A stretch of 64,000 nt of DNA from Nocardiopsis metallicus. Its GTDB lineage: Bacteria > Actinomycetota > Actinomycetes > Streptosporangiales > Streptosporangiaceae. The stretch lies in NCBI RefSeq assembly GCF_014201115.1, contig NZ_JACHDO010000001.1, positions 6,696,001-6,760,000 of the forward strand, read 5' to 3'. Positions 51,165-61,061 of the stretch are shown one piece after another; position 1 is the first letter of the stretch; every line of letters begins with the position of its first letter. The notes beneath the pieces are model-generated. The model did no database searches and was not told the origin of the DNA. It saw only the letters and a program-made list of their open reading frames with translations. The position numbers and the translations under genes are program-made.

Positions 51165-52675
51165 GGCTTCACCCACCTCGGCGTCCAGACTCTCCCCGAG
51201 GACGAGACCCGTGTACCTGAGGCGCCGACGATGAGCAGGCAGCGCATGTCGATGACGGCCGGGTCGAGTTCGCCCAGGGTGGTCACCGTCAGGGACTCGC
51301 CTTCGCGGCCGATGCCGCGCCCGACCACGACGACCGTTTCGGGTTTGCGGTGTTCCAGCAGGACCCTGACCGCCGTGGCGATCTGCTCGGTGCGTGAACG
51401 CGAGGCCGGGTTGTAGACCGCGAGCGCCATGTCGGCCTCGGCGACGGCCCGCAGCCTTTGTTCGACCACCTCCCACGGCTTGAGCCGGTCCGACAGGCTC
51501 ATCACCGCGAAGTCCCCGCCCACGGGGGCGCCCGCCCTGGCCGCGACCGCCTGGACGGCGCTGACCCCGGGCAGCACCCGGACGGGCACCGCCGCGTACC
51601 CGGGTTCCTCGGCGGCCTCGAAAACGGCGGTGGCCATGCCGAACACCCCGGCGTCCCCGCCGGAGACCACCGCCACCCGCTCCCCCCGGCGAGCCAGGCC
51701 GAGGGCGAGCCGGGCGCGGTCGAGTTCGACGGTGTTGCCGGAGGCGTGCCGGGTCAGGCCGGGGCGCTGCGGGACGCGGTCGACGTAGGGGCCGTAACCC
51801 ACCACGTGGTCGACCCCGGCCAGCGCGGCGGAGACTTCGGGGGTGAGCCAGTGGTCGGGACCTGGTCCCAGACCGACGACCAGGAGTTCGGCGGCCGAGG
51901 CGGCGGGCTCGGCGGCCTGGGGCTCCGGTACCGCCTGTTCGCGGGACCTCCTGCCGTTGCGGCTGTCCCCGGTGACCAGGATCAGGGAGAAGTAGGGCAC
52001 CGTGGCCGGGTCGACCTCGGCGACGGGGAGCCTGCGCTCACCCTCCATGGAGGCGCGCTCCACGTACACGGCGTGCTCCAGCCGCCCGGCCGACTCCAGC
52101 GCGCGGCGCACCGAGGGGAAGGTCCGGCCCAGCTTCATGATCACCGCCGCGTCGGTGTCCGCCAGACGGCGGGCCAGCTCCGGCTCGGGCAGGGTGCCGG
52201 GCAGCACCGTGAGCACGTCGGTCTGCCGGACCAGCGGTGCGGCGGCAGCGGCGGCGGCCGCGCCGAACGCCGGGACCCCGGGCACGATCTCGGTCTCGTA
52301 CCGTTCGGAGAGCCGGTCGTGCATGTACATGTACGAGCCGTAGAACAGCGGGTCGCCCTCGGAGAGCAGGACCACGTCGCGCCCGGCGTCCAGGTGCGCG
52401 GCCAGCCGCGCCGCGGAGTCCTCGTAGAAGTCGGCCAGCGCCCCCGCGTACCCGCCCGGGTGGTCGGTCGCGCCGGTGGTGACCGGGTAGGTGAGCTGTT
52501 CCTCGATCGCGGCGGCCGGGATCAGCGACGCGGCGATGCGGCGGGCGTTGGAGGCCTTGCGCACCCCCGCGTGGTAGGCGACGACGTCGGCGGCGGCGAT
52601 CAGCCGGGCCGCCTTCAGGGTGATCAGCTCGGGGTCGCCGGGGCCGACTCCCACGCCGTGGAAACGTCCGGTCAC
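51161..52675 (-). CDS. cobIJ: Fused precorrin-2 C20- and precorrin-3B C17-methyltransferase
   Basis: A 504-residue fusion starting at GTG 52675, overlapping cobH by four bases. Residues ~1-235 are CobI (FHGVGVGPGDPELITLKAARLI, LLSEGDPLFYGSYMYMH, IVPGVPAF); a short Ala/Pro/Glu linker; residues ~265-504 are CobJ (LLVVGLGPGPDHWLTPEVSAAL, VVSGGDAGVFGMATAV, LAVYNPASRSR). Fusions of this pair are known in actinobacteria. Confidence 0.94.
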   Translation of the reverse strand: MTGRFHGVGVGPGDPELITLKAARLIAAADVVAYHAGVRKASNARRIAASLIPAAAIEEQLTYPVTTGATDHPGGYAGALADFYEDSAARLAAHLDAGRDVVLLSEGDPLFYGSYMYMHDRLSERYETEIVPGVPAFGAAAAAAAAPLVRQTDVLTVLPGTLPEPELARRLADTDAAVIMKLGRTFPSVRRALESAGRLEHAVYVERASMEGERRLPVAEVDPATVPYFSLILVTGDSRNGRRSREQAVPEPQAAEPAASAAELLVVGLGPGPDHWLTPEVSAALAGVDHVVGYGPYVDRVPQRPGLTRHASGNTVELDRARLALGLARRGERVAVVSGGDAGVFGMATAVFEAAEEPGYAAVPVRVLPGVSAVQAVAARAGAPVGGDFAVMSLSDRLKPWEVVEQRLRAVAEADMALAVYNPASRSRTEQIATAVRVLLEHRKPETVVVVGRGIGREGESLTVTTLGELDPAVIDMRCLLIVGASGTRVSSSGRVWTPRWVKP

Positions 52676-53337
52676 TCCTCCTCCTTGGCTAGTGCGTTGA
52701 GAGCGGAGCAGGTCATCGCGGAGCCTCCGCGACGCCCGCGGACCGTCACGTACGGGATGTCGGCCCCGTGCTGTCCGGCGAACTCCGCGAGGGCCTCCTT
52801 GGACTCGGCGGCACCGACGAAACCGACCGGGCAGCCGACGATCGCGGCCGGTCTGGGCGCCCCGTCGGCCAGCATCTCCAACAGGTGGAACAGCGCGGTG
52901 GGGGCGTTGCCGACGGCGACCACGGCACCCTCCAGCAGCGGTTCCCACAGGGACACCGCGGCCGCGGTACGGGTGGTGCCCCAGGACCGGGCCAGGCCGG
53001 GGACCCTGGTGTCGCCGAGGAAGCAGAGCACCTCGTTGTCGCTGGGCAGCCGGTGCGCGGTCACCCCGCTGGCCACCATGCGCGCGTCGCACAGGATCGG
53101 CGCGCCGTCCTCCAGGGCCGCGCGGGCGGCGGGGACCAGGTCGGGATGAACCACCAGGTCCTCGGCCAGGTCCACCTGGCCGGTGCCGTGGATCATCCGC
53201 ACGGCCAGCCGTTCGGCGTTGGCGGGCAGGTGCTCCAGCCTGGCCTCGCGCCGGATGGTGGCGAAGGAGTCGACGTAGATCGCGGGACCGTCGTCGACGT
53301 ACTCGTAGTGCCGGTTCGGCCGGCGCGGTTCGGTCAC
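52672..53337 (-). CDS. cobH: Precorrin-8X methylmutase
   Basis: A 221-residue enzyme starting at GTG 53337, overlapping cobG by four bases. The active-site His lies in RMIHGTGQVD; ILCDARMVASGV, VVAVGNAPTALFHLLEML and AAIVGCPVGFVGAAESKEAL are family hallmarks. It moves the C11 methyl to C12, giving hydrogenobyrinic acid. Confidence 0.95.
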   Translation of the reverse strand: MTEPRRPNRHYEYVDDGPAIYVDSFATIRREARLEHLPANAERLAVRMIHGTGQVDLAEDLVVHPDLVPAARAALEDGAPILCDARMVASGVTAHRLPSDNEVLCFLGDTRVPGLARSWGTTRTAAAVSLWEPLLEGAVVAVGNAPTALFHLLEMLADGAPRPAAIVGCPVGFVGAAESKEALAEFAGQHGADIPYVTVRGRRGGSAMTCSALNALAKEEE

Positions 53338-54209
53338 CGTGCCTCCCCGGGTACGAGGGCGCCGCGCCAGGGCGTGACGACGAGTTCTCCGTGTCCTGCG
53401 TCGGAAGCCCTCCCGGTGAGGTCCTCCACCGCATCGCGGCCCAGCCCCCGGTCGGTGATGCGCATGTGGAATCCGCCTCCGGGCACGGGGCCGTAGGGAA
53501 GGGGAGGCGAGGGCCTCGGAAGCCGCGTGTCGGGCGGTGAGGGCTCGGCCAGGGGCTCGGTGAGCTCGGCCACGTGCCACGGCGCGGTGGGGCCCTGTCC
53601 GCGACGGTCGAGGAACTCGTCCGCGAACCGCAGGAGCGCGGCGGGGGCCTCGTCGAGCGGGAGTACCGGTCCCCAGTCCTCACCGAGCCTCAGCTGGGCG
53701 AGGCGCTCGTCCAGGGCGACGAGCCCGAGGTCGCAGGACCGGTCGAGCAGGTCACCGCGCCCGTCGTCCAGTACGAACAGGAAGCGTCCGGGCAGCTCGG
53801 CGCGGCGCGGGACGGAGCACAGCATCGTGTCCAGCTGCGAGGCGAGGGGGCGCAGGTCGGCCCGCCCGCCGCCGGTGGCCTGCTGTCCTGTGCACGGGGA
53901 GACCATGATGTTGCGTACCAGCTCGTGGGTGGGGGAGGGCAGCAGGCCGGTCTCCTCCAGGGCTCGCCGCACCTCGGGGAGCAGGTTCCCCCGGTCGCCC
54001 GGCAGTCCGCGCAGCTGAAGGTTGGCCCGGCCGGTGACGTGGACCCGTCCGGTTCCGTACTCCTCGGACACGTTGGTCAGGGCGAGCAGTGAGTCGGCGG
54101 GGAGGCGACCGCCGACGAGGCGCAGGCGGACCAGCAGACCGTCGTCGGCGGACCAGGGTCTGAGTACGCCGGGGCAGCGGTCACGCCGTGTGCGGGCCGC
54201 GTCGGGCAT
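53334..54209 (-). CDS. cobG: Precorrin-3B synthase-like protein, C-terminally short
   Basis: A 291-residue protein starting at ATG 54209. The N-terminal half fits the sulfite/nitrite-reductase-like CobG: CPGVLRPWSADDGLLVRLRL, YGTGRVHVTGRANLQLRGL, TRELVRN-like THELVRNIMVSPC. It ends at ELVVTPWRGALVPGEAR, where known CobG proteins go on with a C-terminal domain carrying the C-x5-C and C-x3-C ligands of the 4Fe-4S cluster. Those cysteines are missing, and cobH starts inside the stop codon. Either this is a reduced variant or activity depends on another protein. Confidence 0.8.
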   Translation of the reverse strand: MPDAARTRRDRCPGVLRPWSADDGLLVRLRLVGGRLPADSLLALTNVSEEYGTGRVHVTGRANLQLRGLPGDRGNLLPEVRRALEETGLLPSPTHELVRNIMVSPCTGQQATGGGRADLRPLASQLDTMLCSVPRRAELPGRFLFVLDDGRGDLLDRSCDLGLVALDERLAQLRLGEDWGPVLPLDEAPAALLRFADEFLDRRGQGPTAPWHVAELTEPLAEPSPPDTRLPRPSPPLPYGPVPGGGFHMRITDRGLGRDAVEDLTGRASDAGHGELVVTPWRGALVPGEAR

Positions 54210-54274
54210 GCGTGTCCTTCGGGTCAGGGGACCCGTGCGCGGGGTCCGCGGATGACCTGGCGGTCGCTCACCGC

Positions 54275-54432
54275 CAGCACCAGCAGGTCTTCGGACTCGG
54301 GTTCGACCGGTACGGAGCGCCTTCCCGGGGCCCTGCCCCAGTGGCTGTCCCGGGAGCGGAGTCCCGTGACGTGCCCGCCCGTCACCCTCACCGCTGCGCG
54401 TCAGTCCCGGATTCACACCGGGTTCCCTGTTC
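54275..54432 (-). ncRNA. Cobalamin riboswitch 4, upstream of cobG-cobH-cobIJ-cobM
   Basis: On the minus strand: GGGAACCCGGTGTGAATCC, GACTGACGCGCAGCGGTGAG and the B12 box GAGTCCGAAGACCTGCTGG, nearly the same as in riboswitch 1. It ends about 65 bases before cobG. Confidence 0.92.
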
Positions 54433-54566
54433 CACCGCGTGGAGTTGAACTGGCCCGACGAGGTTACCCCGACCCCCTCCGAGCTGCTTCAGCGGACTTC
54501 GTTTCCACGGCAGCGCACCCTCGGGCCGGCTCCGGACACGGCCTGTCCCGCTCCCCGCACGCGGGT

Positions 54567-54596
54567 CGCCCCGCCGGGCGCGGGCCCGGCGGGGCG
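54567..54596 (-). terminator. Terminator after the cyanophycinase gene
   Basis: A 13-base stem (CGCCCCGCCGGGC and complement) with a 4-base loop, about 50 bases beyond the cyanophycinase stop at 54646. It also separates that operon from riboswitch 4. Confidence 0.7.
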
Positions 54597-54645
54597 AAGT
54601 CGGAGGTACCGCGGGTGTTCGGAGCGGTTCCGGGGCGGGACCGGC

Positions 54646-55908
54646 TCAGTACCGGAACACGCCCACCCGCAGGTCCATGAAGGAGACGCCTTCCGCACTG
54701 CTCCGGTAGGCGGCGAACCCGTCCGTCTTGTCCAGTTCCACCACGAAGCGCGGGGAGCGCTCGTAGGTCAGCCCGTCCACGCCGGTGCTCCTGCCGCTGT
54801 CGGCGAGCTCGCGGGCCAGCCGCAGCATCTCCCCGGGGTTGCGCCGGGGCGCGTCGTAGGAGGAGAAGACGTCCTTGCCTTTCCTGGCGAAGGAGCCGGA
54901 GGGCCGCAGCGGCGCCTTGCCCTCCCCGGGGGACGCGGTCCACGACACGGCGTCGTAGGCGTCGCCGTGGGTGAGCGCCGACCAGCGCACTCCCGACACG
55001 CTCCACTCTCCGCGTTCGGACCCCGCCCGCGCCCGCCTCAGGTCGAGGACGTGCACGGCTCCGCTGCCCACCACCCTCATCCGGCCGGCACCGGTGGCCA
55101 CCAGCGCGGTGTCCTCGTCCACGCCGAAGACCCGGTCCTGACCGGTGTCCGCGGCCAGCCGCATCATCCGGCCCTGCCTGCCGCGCTCGGCGAAGTGGGT
55201 GTCCACCAGCCCGTGGCCGAAGAAGCCGAAGCCGCCTTCCTCCAGGTAGCCGAGCACGGTCGGGTCGTCGAAGTAGCCCGGGGACGAACCGTCGCGCACC
55301 CCCTGGTAGCTGTCCCCGCCGGTGACCATCGGGCCCTGTTGCTGGATCGCGGCCCCCGCACTGGTGCCCGCCACCAGGGCGCCCTGCTCCAGGCGTTCGC
55401 GGATCGCGGCGAGGACGGCGCTGTCCTCGTGCTCGGGGCCGCGCAGCAGGGTGGTGACGTAGCGGTACTGGTCGCCGCCGCCGAAGAAGAAGCCGTCCAT
55501 CGAGCCCACCTGCTCCACGACCTCGGCGGACTCGGCGTTGTCGAGGTGGTCCAGGTCCACCGGGATCCACTCCGCAGAACCCGCCCCGTGCTCGAGGAGC
55601 AGGTCCGCGTAGTACTCGCCGTTGCACCTGCTGTTGTTGCAGCGGTCGGTCCCGGCGTCGGGGTCCCAGGACTCGGGGACCGAGGACGCGGTGACGATCC
55701 CGAAGCGCGCCCGGGGGCCGCCCGCCAGCTCGACGATCTCCTGGTAGATGCGCTCGTCCGCAAGGGAGCCTCCGATGAGCACCAGGGGGCCCGGGCCCCC
55801 TGAGCTGTCGGCGTGCGCGGCCAACGGGGCGCTCAGCGCCGCGGTGAGGGCTGTGGCCACCAGGGCGGCACCCGTACGGGTGAGCCCGCCCAGAGGTGTT
55901 CGTGTCAT
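54646..55908 (-). CDS. Secreted cyanophycinase (peptidase family S51)
   Basis: A 420-residue protein with a signal peptide (ALVATALTAALSAPLAAHADS, cut near residue 34). Catalytic Ser lies in ALVAGTSAGAAIQQQ; further family blocks are FFFGGGDQYRYV, GLVDTHFAERGRQGRMMRL and VFGVDEDTALVATGAGRMRVVGSGAVHVLD. Cyanophycinases cut multi-L-arginyl-poly-L-aspartate into beta-Asp-Arg dipeptides; the signal peptide makes this an exported type acting outside the cell. An insert with two Cys (CNNSRCNGEYY) is unusual. It is the last gene after an ABC importer and an M20 peptidase. Confidence 0.88.
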   Translation of the reverse strand: MTRTPLGGLTRTGAALVATALTAALSAPLAAHADSSGGPGPLVLIGGSLADERIYQEIVELAGGPRARFGIVTASSVPESWDPDAGTDRCNNSRCNGEYYADLLLEHGAGSAEWIPVDLDHLDNAESAEVVEQVGSMDGFFFGGGDQYRYVTTLLRGPEHEDSAVLAAIRERLEQGALVAGTSAGAAIQQQGPMVTGGDSYQGVRDGSSPGYFDDPTVLGYLEEGGFGFFGHGLVDTHFAERGRQGRMMRLAADTGQDRVFGVDEDTALVATGAGRMRVVGSGAVHVLDLRRARAGSERGEWSVSGVRWSALTHGDAYDAVSWTASPGEGKAPLRPSGSFARKGKDVFSSYDAPRRNPGEMLRLARELADSGRSTGVDGLTYERSPRFVVELDKTDGFAAYRSSAEGVSFMDLRVGVFRY

Positions 55909-55983
55909 CTCTACCTCCTCGCTGTGGGCCGCCCCGGGGCGGGGCGGCCGCTTCTCTCCCCCGTACGCGCTGCCGCGGTGCGG

Positions 55984-57180
55984 CTAGCCCGCTTCCCGGG
56001 CCAGGACCCCCCGGTCCGCCAGGGCCTCGGAAACCTTTCTGATCAGCCCGACCAGCAGCGCGACCCGCGGCACCACCGAGTGCAGGTCGAGCCACTCGTC
56101 GGTGCCGTGGTCACCTCCGCCGACCGGGCCCAGTCCGTCGAGCACCGGGATTCCGTGTTCGGCGACCAGGTTCGCGTCGGCGCTGCCGCCGGTGCTCGCG
56201 GCCCGCAGGGCGATCCCGAGCTCCCGGGCCAACAGCAGCGCCTCGTCGCGCACCCAGCCCTGCCCGGGGCCGGTCCGCCAGGGCGGGGAGGGGGCGATCA
56301 CCTCGGCCGCGGCGCTCACCCCGTCCACCAGCGGGCCCTCGACGATCCGGTGTACCGCCGCCAGCACCGCATCGAAGGTGGCGTTGTGCTCGGCTCGCAC
56401 GTCCAGGACCAGCCGGGCCTGCCCGGCCACCACGTTGGGCCGCTCACCCGCGCGCAACACCCCGACGTTGAGCCCGGCGTCCGGCCACCGGCCGTTCAGG
56501 GCCTCCAGCTCGACCGTGGCGAGCGCCGCGGCCAGAGCGGCGTTTGCTCCCAGGTCACGGTCGATTCCCGCGTGGGCCGCCCGGCCGCGGAAGAGGATCT
56601 CCACGTCGGCCACGCCCTTGCGGCCGCAGACGATGTCGCCGTTGGCCCGTGCGCACTCCAGACACAGGGCGGCGTCCGCTTCCGCCGCCAGAGCACTGAG
56701 CAGAGGACGGCTGCCCAGTGATCCGATCTCCTCGTCGGGGCCGCAGTAGAGGGTGACCTCACCGCCGTCCCAGTCCGGGGCCAGCTGTGCCAGGGCGGTG
56801 ATCCCGGCGAGGAGGCCGCCCTTGTCGTCGCACACGCCGGGGCCCCGAGCCCACCTGCCCTCACGGACGGAGAACGGCCGATCCGCGGCGGTCCCGCGCT
56901 CGAAGACGGTGTCCATGTGGCCGACCAGCAGGATGCGGGGTCCGCTTCCGCGGCCGGTGAGCCGACCGACCACCGCGTCCCCCAACCTGGTGCCGTCGGG
57001 GTGCGCCACCCGGTGCCGCTCCACCCCGAGCCCCGCCGCCGAGAGGTAGGCGCAGATCCGGTCGCCCACGGCGTCGACGCCGCGTGCGTCCAGGGAACCG
57101 CTGTCGATGGACACGAGTTCGGCCAGTCGTTCCAGGTACTGCGGGTAGAGGCGCTCGGCCCCCTCCAGGAGGTGTCGCAT
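55984..57180 (-). CDS. M20-family metallopeptidase (carboxypeptidase G2-like)
   Basis: A 398-residue cytoplasmic enzyme starting at ATG 57180, five bases after the ATPase stop. Metal ligands are in LLVGHMDTVFERG, GPGVCDDKGGLLAG, CGPDEEIGSLGS (catalytic Glu pair) and CLECARANG; GLGPVGGGDHGTDEWLDLHSV supplies the C-terminal His. The dimerisation lid lies at ~175-290. M20 enzymes split dipeptides or N-acyl amino acids. Placed between an importer and a secreted cyanophycinase, it could hydrolyse imported beta-Asp-Arg; this is inference. Confidence 0.87.
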   Translation of the reverse strand: MRHLLEGAERLYPQYLERLAELVSIDSGSLDARGVDAVGDRICAYLSAAGLGVERHRVAHPDGTRLGDAVVGRLTGRGSGPRILLVGHMDTVFERGTAADRPFSVREGRWARGPGVCDDKGGLLAGITALAQLAPDWDGGEVTLYCGPDEEIGSLGSRPLLSALAAEADAALCLECARANGDIVCGRKGVADVEILFRGRAAHAGIDRDLGANAALAAALATVELEALNGRWPDAGLNVGVLRAGERPNVVAGQARLVLDVRAEHNATFDAVLAAVHRIVEGPLVDGVSAAAEVIAPSPPWRTGPGQGWVRDEALLLARELGIALRAASTGGSADANLVAEHGIPVLDGLGPVGGGDHGTDEWLDLHSVVPRVALLVGLIRKVSEALADRGVLAREAG

Positions 57181-57185
57181 CCCCC

Positions 57186-57958
<773 letters not shown>

Positions 57959-57962
<4 letters not shown>

Positions 57963-58897
57963 AGTCGCTCCTTGGTGCTGATGAGTCGGGACAGCGCCCC
58001 GTTGCGGGGCGCGGCGGTCTCGCCGAAGCCCCGGCCGAAGCGCTTCTCCAGGTAGTGCTGTCCGACCGAGAGCAGGCTCGTCAGCGCCAGGTACCAGAAG
58101 ACCGCCACCGCGAGAAGGGGGATGACCTGGAAGTTCTGCGCGTAGACGTTCTGCACGGCGGTGAGCAGGTCGCTGCCGCCGATGACGGACACCAGGGCCG
58201 TCATCTTGAGCATGTTGATGGTGTCGTTGCCCATGGGCGGGACGATGACCCGCATGGCCTGGGGCAGGACGATCCGCCGCAGGATCTTGATCCGGCGCAT
58301 TCCCAGCGCTTGGGCGGCCTCGGTCTGTCCCCGGTCGACCGAGAGCATGCCGCCCCGGATGATCTCCGCGGCGTAGGCGACCTCGTTGAGGGCCAGGCCG
58401 AGCACGGCCGCGACGAAGGGGGTGACGACCTGGCTCGTGGGTTCGTCGAACAGGACGATGCCGGTGAAGGGGATCTCCATGAACAGGCGCGGGTAGAGCG
58501 CCCCGAGGAAGCCCCAGAAGATGATCTGGACCAGCAGCGGGGTACCGCGGAAGAACCACAGGTAGAACCAGGCCACGGTGCGCAGCACCGGGTTGGGGGA
58601 CATGCGCATGACCGCGAGCAGTACGCCGCCCAGCACACCGATCACCATCGCGACGACGGTGAGCACGATGGTGATGCCCAGGCCCCTGAGCACGAAGTCC
58701 CGGGTCAGGTAGCTCAGGACCAGGCGGATGTCGAGGTTGGGGTTGGTAAGCAGCGACCACAGCAGGGATCCGGCGGCCAGGGAGACGACGATTGCTCCCA
58801 GCCAGCGCCCGTAGTGGCGGACGGGGACGGCGGTGAGTTCCTCTGGCCGGGGCGGGGCGGCGGCCCGGGGTGTCGGCGGTGCGGCCGGGGTCGGCAT
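57959..58897 (-). CDS. Amino-acid-type ABC transporter permease
   Basis: A 312-residue HisM/ArtM-like permease starting at ATG 58897 (AAGGAAG upstream). A Pro-rich cytoplasmic start, then five or six helices; EAA motif EAAQALGMRRIKILRRIVLPQAMRVIVPPMGN is clear. A single permease gene implies a homodimer. It sits 68 bases after the binding protein. Confidence 0.92.
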
Positions 58898-58965
58898 GGC
58901 TCTTCCTTGGGTTCGGTGAGGCCGAAGGCCCCTCACGGGCCGTTCGGCGGGGGAGGAGGGGACGG

Positions 58966-59889
58966 TCAGTCGATCGCCTGGTTGACGGTGGCCTCGTCCA
59001 GGGCGATGGCCTCCTGGCCCCACTTGGCGAGGATCTGCTCGTAGGTGCCGTCGTCCATCAGCGACTGCAGGGCGGCACGATAGGCCTCGACCAGCTCCTC
59101 CTCGGCCTTGAGGAAGCCGAAGCCGTTGGGGCTGGCCAGGTAGCCGTTGGGGTGGTCGGGGTCGATGACCAGTTCGACCTCGTCCCCGAGTTCGGCGGCG
59201 GTCTGCACCAGGTTGACCTGGGTGGCCCCGACGGCGTCGACCATGCCGGCCTTGAGCGCGGTCACCGCCTGGGTGTTCTCGGGGTAGCTGGTGATCCGCA
59301 GCGGCTCGTCGCAGTTCTCCTCGGCGTAGTCCTCGAGGATCTCCTGCTGGCGTGAGGCCTGCTGCACGGCCACGTGCAGACCGCACAGGTCGGAGATCGC
59401 CCCGATCCCCGACGGGTTCTCGCCGGTCGTGAGGACACCGGTGCCCGAGGCCGAGTAGTCGACGAAGGAGGCGACCTCCTGGCGCTCCCGGTTGTCGGTG
59501 ATGCCGCCCACGATGACGTCGTACTTCCCGGCCTGGAGGCCGGGGACCAGGCCGTCGAACGGCTGCTGCTGGAACTCGGCTTCCAGGCCCAGCCGCGCCG
59601 AGGCCGCGAGCACGAGGTCGTGGTCCAGGCCGACGAAGTCCTTCTGGTTGCCCTCTTCGCGGAAGGCGATGAAGGGTTCGTAGGGGGCGTTGGTGGCGAC
59701 GCTGATCCGGTCGCCCTCACTCAGGCGGTCGGGGAGCTGCCCGACCAGGGCGTCGTCGGCCTCGACCGGGCCCACGTCCTCGATGGTGACCGGCCCGGCG
59801 GCGGGCTCGGGGGTGTCGTCGGACCCGCAGGCCGTGGTCATCAGGCCCAGGAGGGCGAGTATCGAGCCCGCGCGCAGCATCGTGTTCAT
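58966..59889 (-). CDS. Amino-acid-type ABC transporter substrate-binding lipoprotein
   Basis: A 307-residue type-3 solute-binding protein with the lipobox TTAC (residues ~18-21). Motifs ATNAPYEPFIAFRE, FVGLDHDLVLAASARLGL, YDVIVGGITDNRERQEVASFVDY fit polar amino-acid binders. The family usually binds single amino acids or small peptides and opines; given the neighbours, beta-Asp-Arg or Arg/Asp is a candidate ligand. First transporter gene after rpiR. Confidence 0.92.
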   Translation of the reverse strand: MNTMLRAGSILALLGLMTTACGSDDTPEPAAGPVTIEDVGPVEADDALVGQLPDRLSEGDRISVATNAPYEPFIAFREEGNQKDFVGLDHDLVLAASARLGLEAEFQQQPFDGLVPGLQAGKYDVIVGGITDNRERQEVASFVDYSASGTGVLTTGENPSGIGAISDLCGLHVAVQQASRQQEILEDYAEENCDEPLRITSYPENTQAVTALKAGMVDAVGATQVNLVQTAAELGDEVELVIDPDHPNGYLASPNGFGFLKAEEELVEAYRAALQSLMDDGTYEQILAKWGQEAIALDEATVNQAID

Positions 59890-59926
59890 CAGGGGATCCT
59901 CTTCGGTTCAGCCAGCCGGAAAGACT

Positions 59927-59941
59927 GAAACAAGTGTTACA
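59927..59941. promoter_or_regulatory. Candidate RpiR operator upstream of the binding-protein gene
   Basis: GAAACAAGTGTTACA, sharing AACA-N3-TGTTACA with a site at 60946-60960 in front of rpiR. It lies about 38 bases upstream of the ATG at 59889 and just downstream of an AT-rich patch (TTATATATT on the minus strand) that may be the -10 element. Confidence 0.45.
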
Positions 59942-60055
59942 GATCACCTGATGTTCGAGCAATATATAACGTATGAATCGTTACTTGGGCATGAGCTGGC
60001 ACGATGGAACAAGAAGAACACGGTCTGCCGGTGAGTGGCCCGAGTGGCCAGGCCG

Positions 60056-60925
60056 TCAGAGCAGCCCGAACCTGTGGCTGGTCTCCTCGAAACGGCGTAG
60101 CCGTTCCTCGGCCCGATCACCGAGCGTGTGGATCACACCCGCGACGAGCGCCTCGCACACCGCCATGGTCGGCACCAGGGAGTCGTAGGCGGACAGGGAG
60201 CCGACCTGTGCGGGCAGGACCACGTCGGCCACCCCCGAGACCGGTGACAGCCACCGGTCGGTCAGCAGGACGACCTTGGCCTCCTGTTCGGCCACCCTCT
60301 CGGCCAGACGCAGGTGCTCCTCCTCGTACCGGCGGAAGTCCAAGATCACGAACACGTCCCGCCGACCCGCTTCGCAGAGCAGGTCGGCCCGCTCCACCGG
60401 GCTGTCAGGCAGCACCGTGCTGCGCCCCCGCACCTGCATCAGGTGCAGGACCAGGTACTGGGCGAGCACCCGGGAGAACCGGCCGCCGCAGGCGACGACC
60501 CGCCGGTCGGGGTCGCTCAACAGGCGGACCGCGGCCTCCAGCTCGTAACGCGGGATCCCGGTCAGGGTCTCCTCCACCGCTTCGGAGAGCGTCGCCGCGG
60601 CCGACCTCCCCAGGTGCTCCGGGTCCAGCTTCTCCCGCGCCTCCTCCGCGGTCTCCGAGCTGTAGGCGTTCAGCGGGGACTGGTCGCGCTCGGAAAGCTC
60701 CTCCAGCAGGCTCCGCTGGAACTCGGGGTAGTTGGCGAAACCGAGGCGGTTGGCGAACCGCAGAACGGTCGGGGCGCTGACGCCGGCACGCTCGGCCAGC
60801 AGTCGCACCGTCTCCAGTCCGGCGGTCGGGTAGGAGGCGAGCAGCACCCTCGCCACCCGGCGCTCCCCTGAGCTGAAGTCACCCAGGCGAGTCCGGATCG
60901 AGTCGGCGACGGTCGAGGGCTTCAC
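60056..60925 (-). CDS. RpiR/MurR-family transcriptional regulator
   Basis: A 289-residue regulator: N-terminal HTH_6 domain (LGDFSSGERRVARVLLASYPTAGLETVRLLAERAGVSAPTVLRFANRLGFANYPEFQ) and a C-terminal SIS domain (~120-270; RRVVACGGRFSRVLAQYLVLHL). GTG 60925 is preferred because GAAGGA lies eight bases upstream; an in-frame ATG at 60952 would lie inside the putative operator. It is followed 166 bases later by the transporter genes on the same strand and probably controls them. Confidence 0.88.
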   Translation of the reverse strand: MKPSTVADSIRTRLGDFSSGERRVARVLLASYPTAGLETVRLLAERAGVSAPTVLRFANRLGFANYPEFQRSLLEELSERDQSPLNAYSSETAEEAREKLDPEHLGRSAAATLSEAVEETLTGIPRYELEAAVRLLSDPDRRVVACGGRFSRVLAQYLVLHLMQVRGRSTVLPDSPVERADLLCEAGRRDVFVILDFRRYEEEHLRLAERVAEQEAKVVLLTDRWLSPVSGVADVVLPAQVGSLSAYDSLVPTMAVCEALVAGVIHTLGDRAEERLRRFEETSHRFGLL

Positions 60926-60945
60926 AACGGCGATCCTTCGCTTTC

Positions 60946-60960
60946 GGAACATCTGTTACA
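60946..60960. promoter_or_regulatory. Candidate RpiR operator upstream of rpiR
   Basis: GGAACATCTGTTACA, in the same orientation as the site at 59927-59941 and directly upstream of GTG 60925, suggesting autoregulation. Confidence 0.4.
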
Positions 60961-61061
60961 ACATCGTCCCACTGTCTTCGCCCGTCCGCTGAAGGGGCGC
61001 CCCGGCCCCGAGAGCCAGCGGTCCGCCGGTGCCCCACCTGGCCCTGCTCCGCTGGTAAGCC

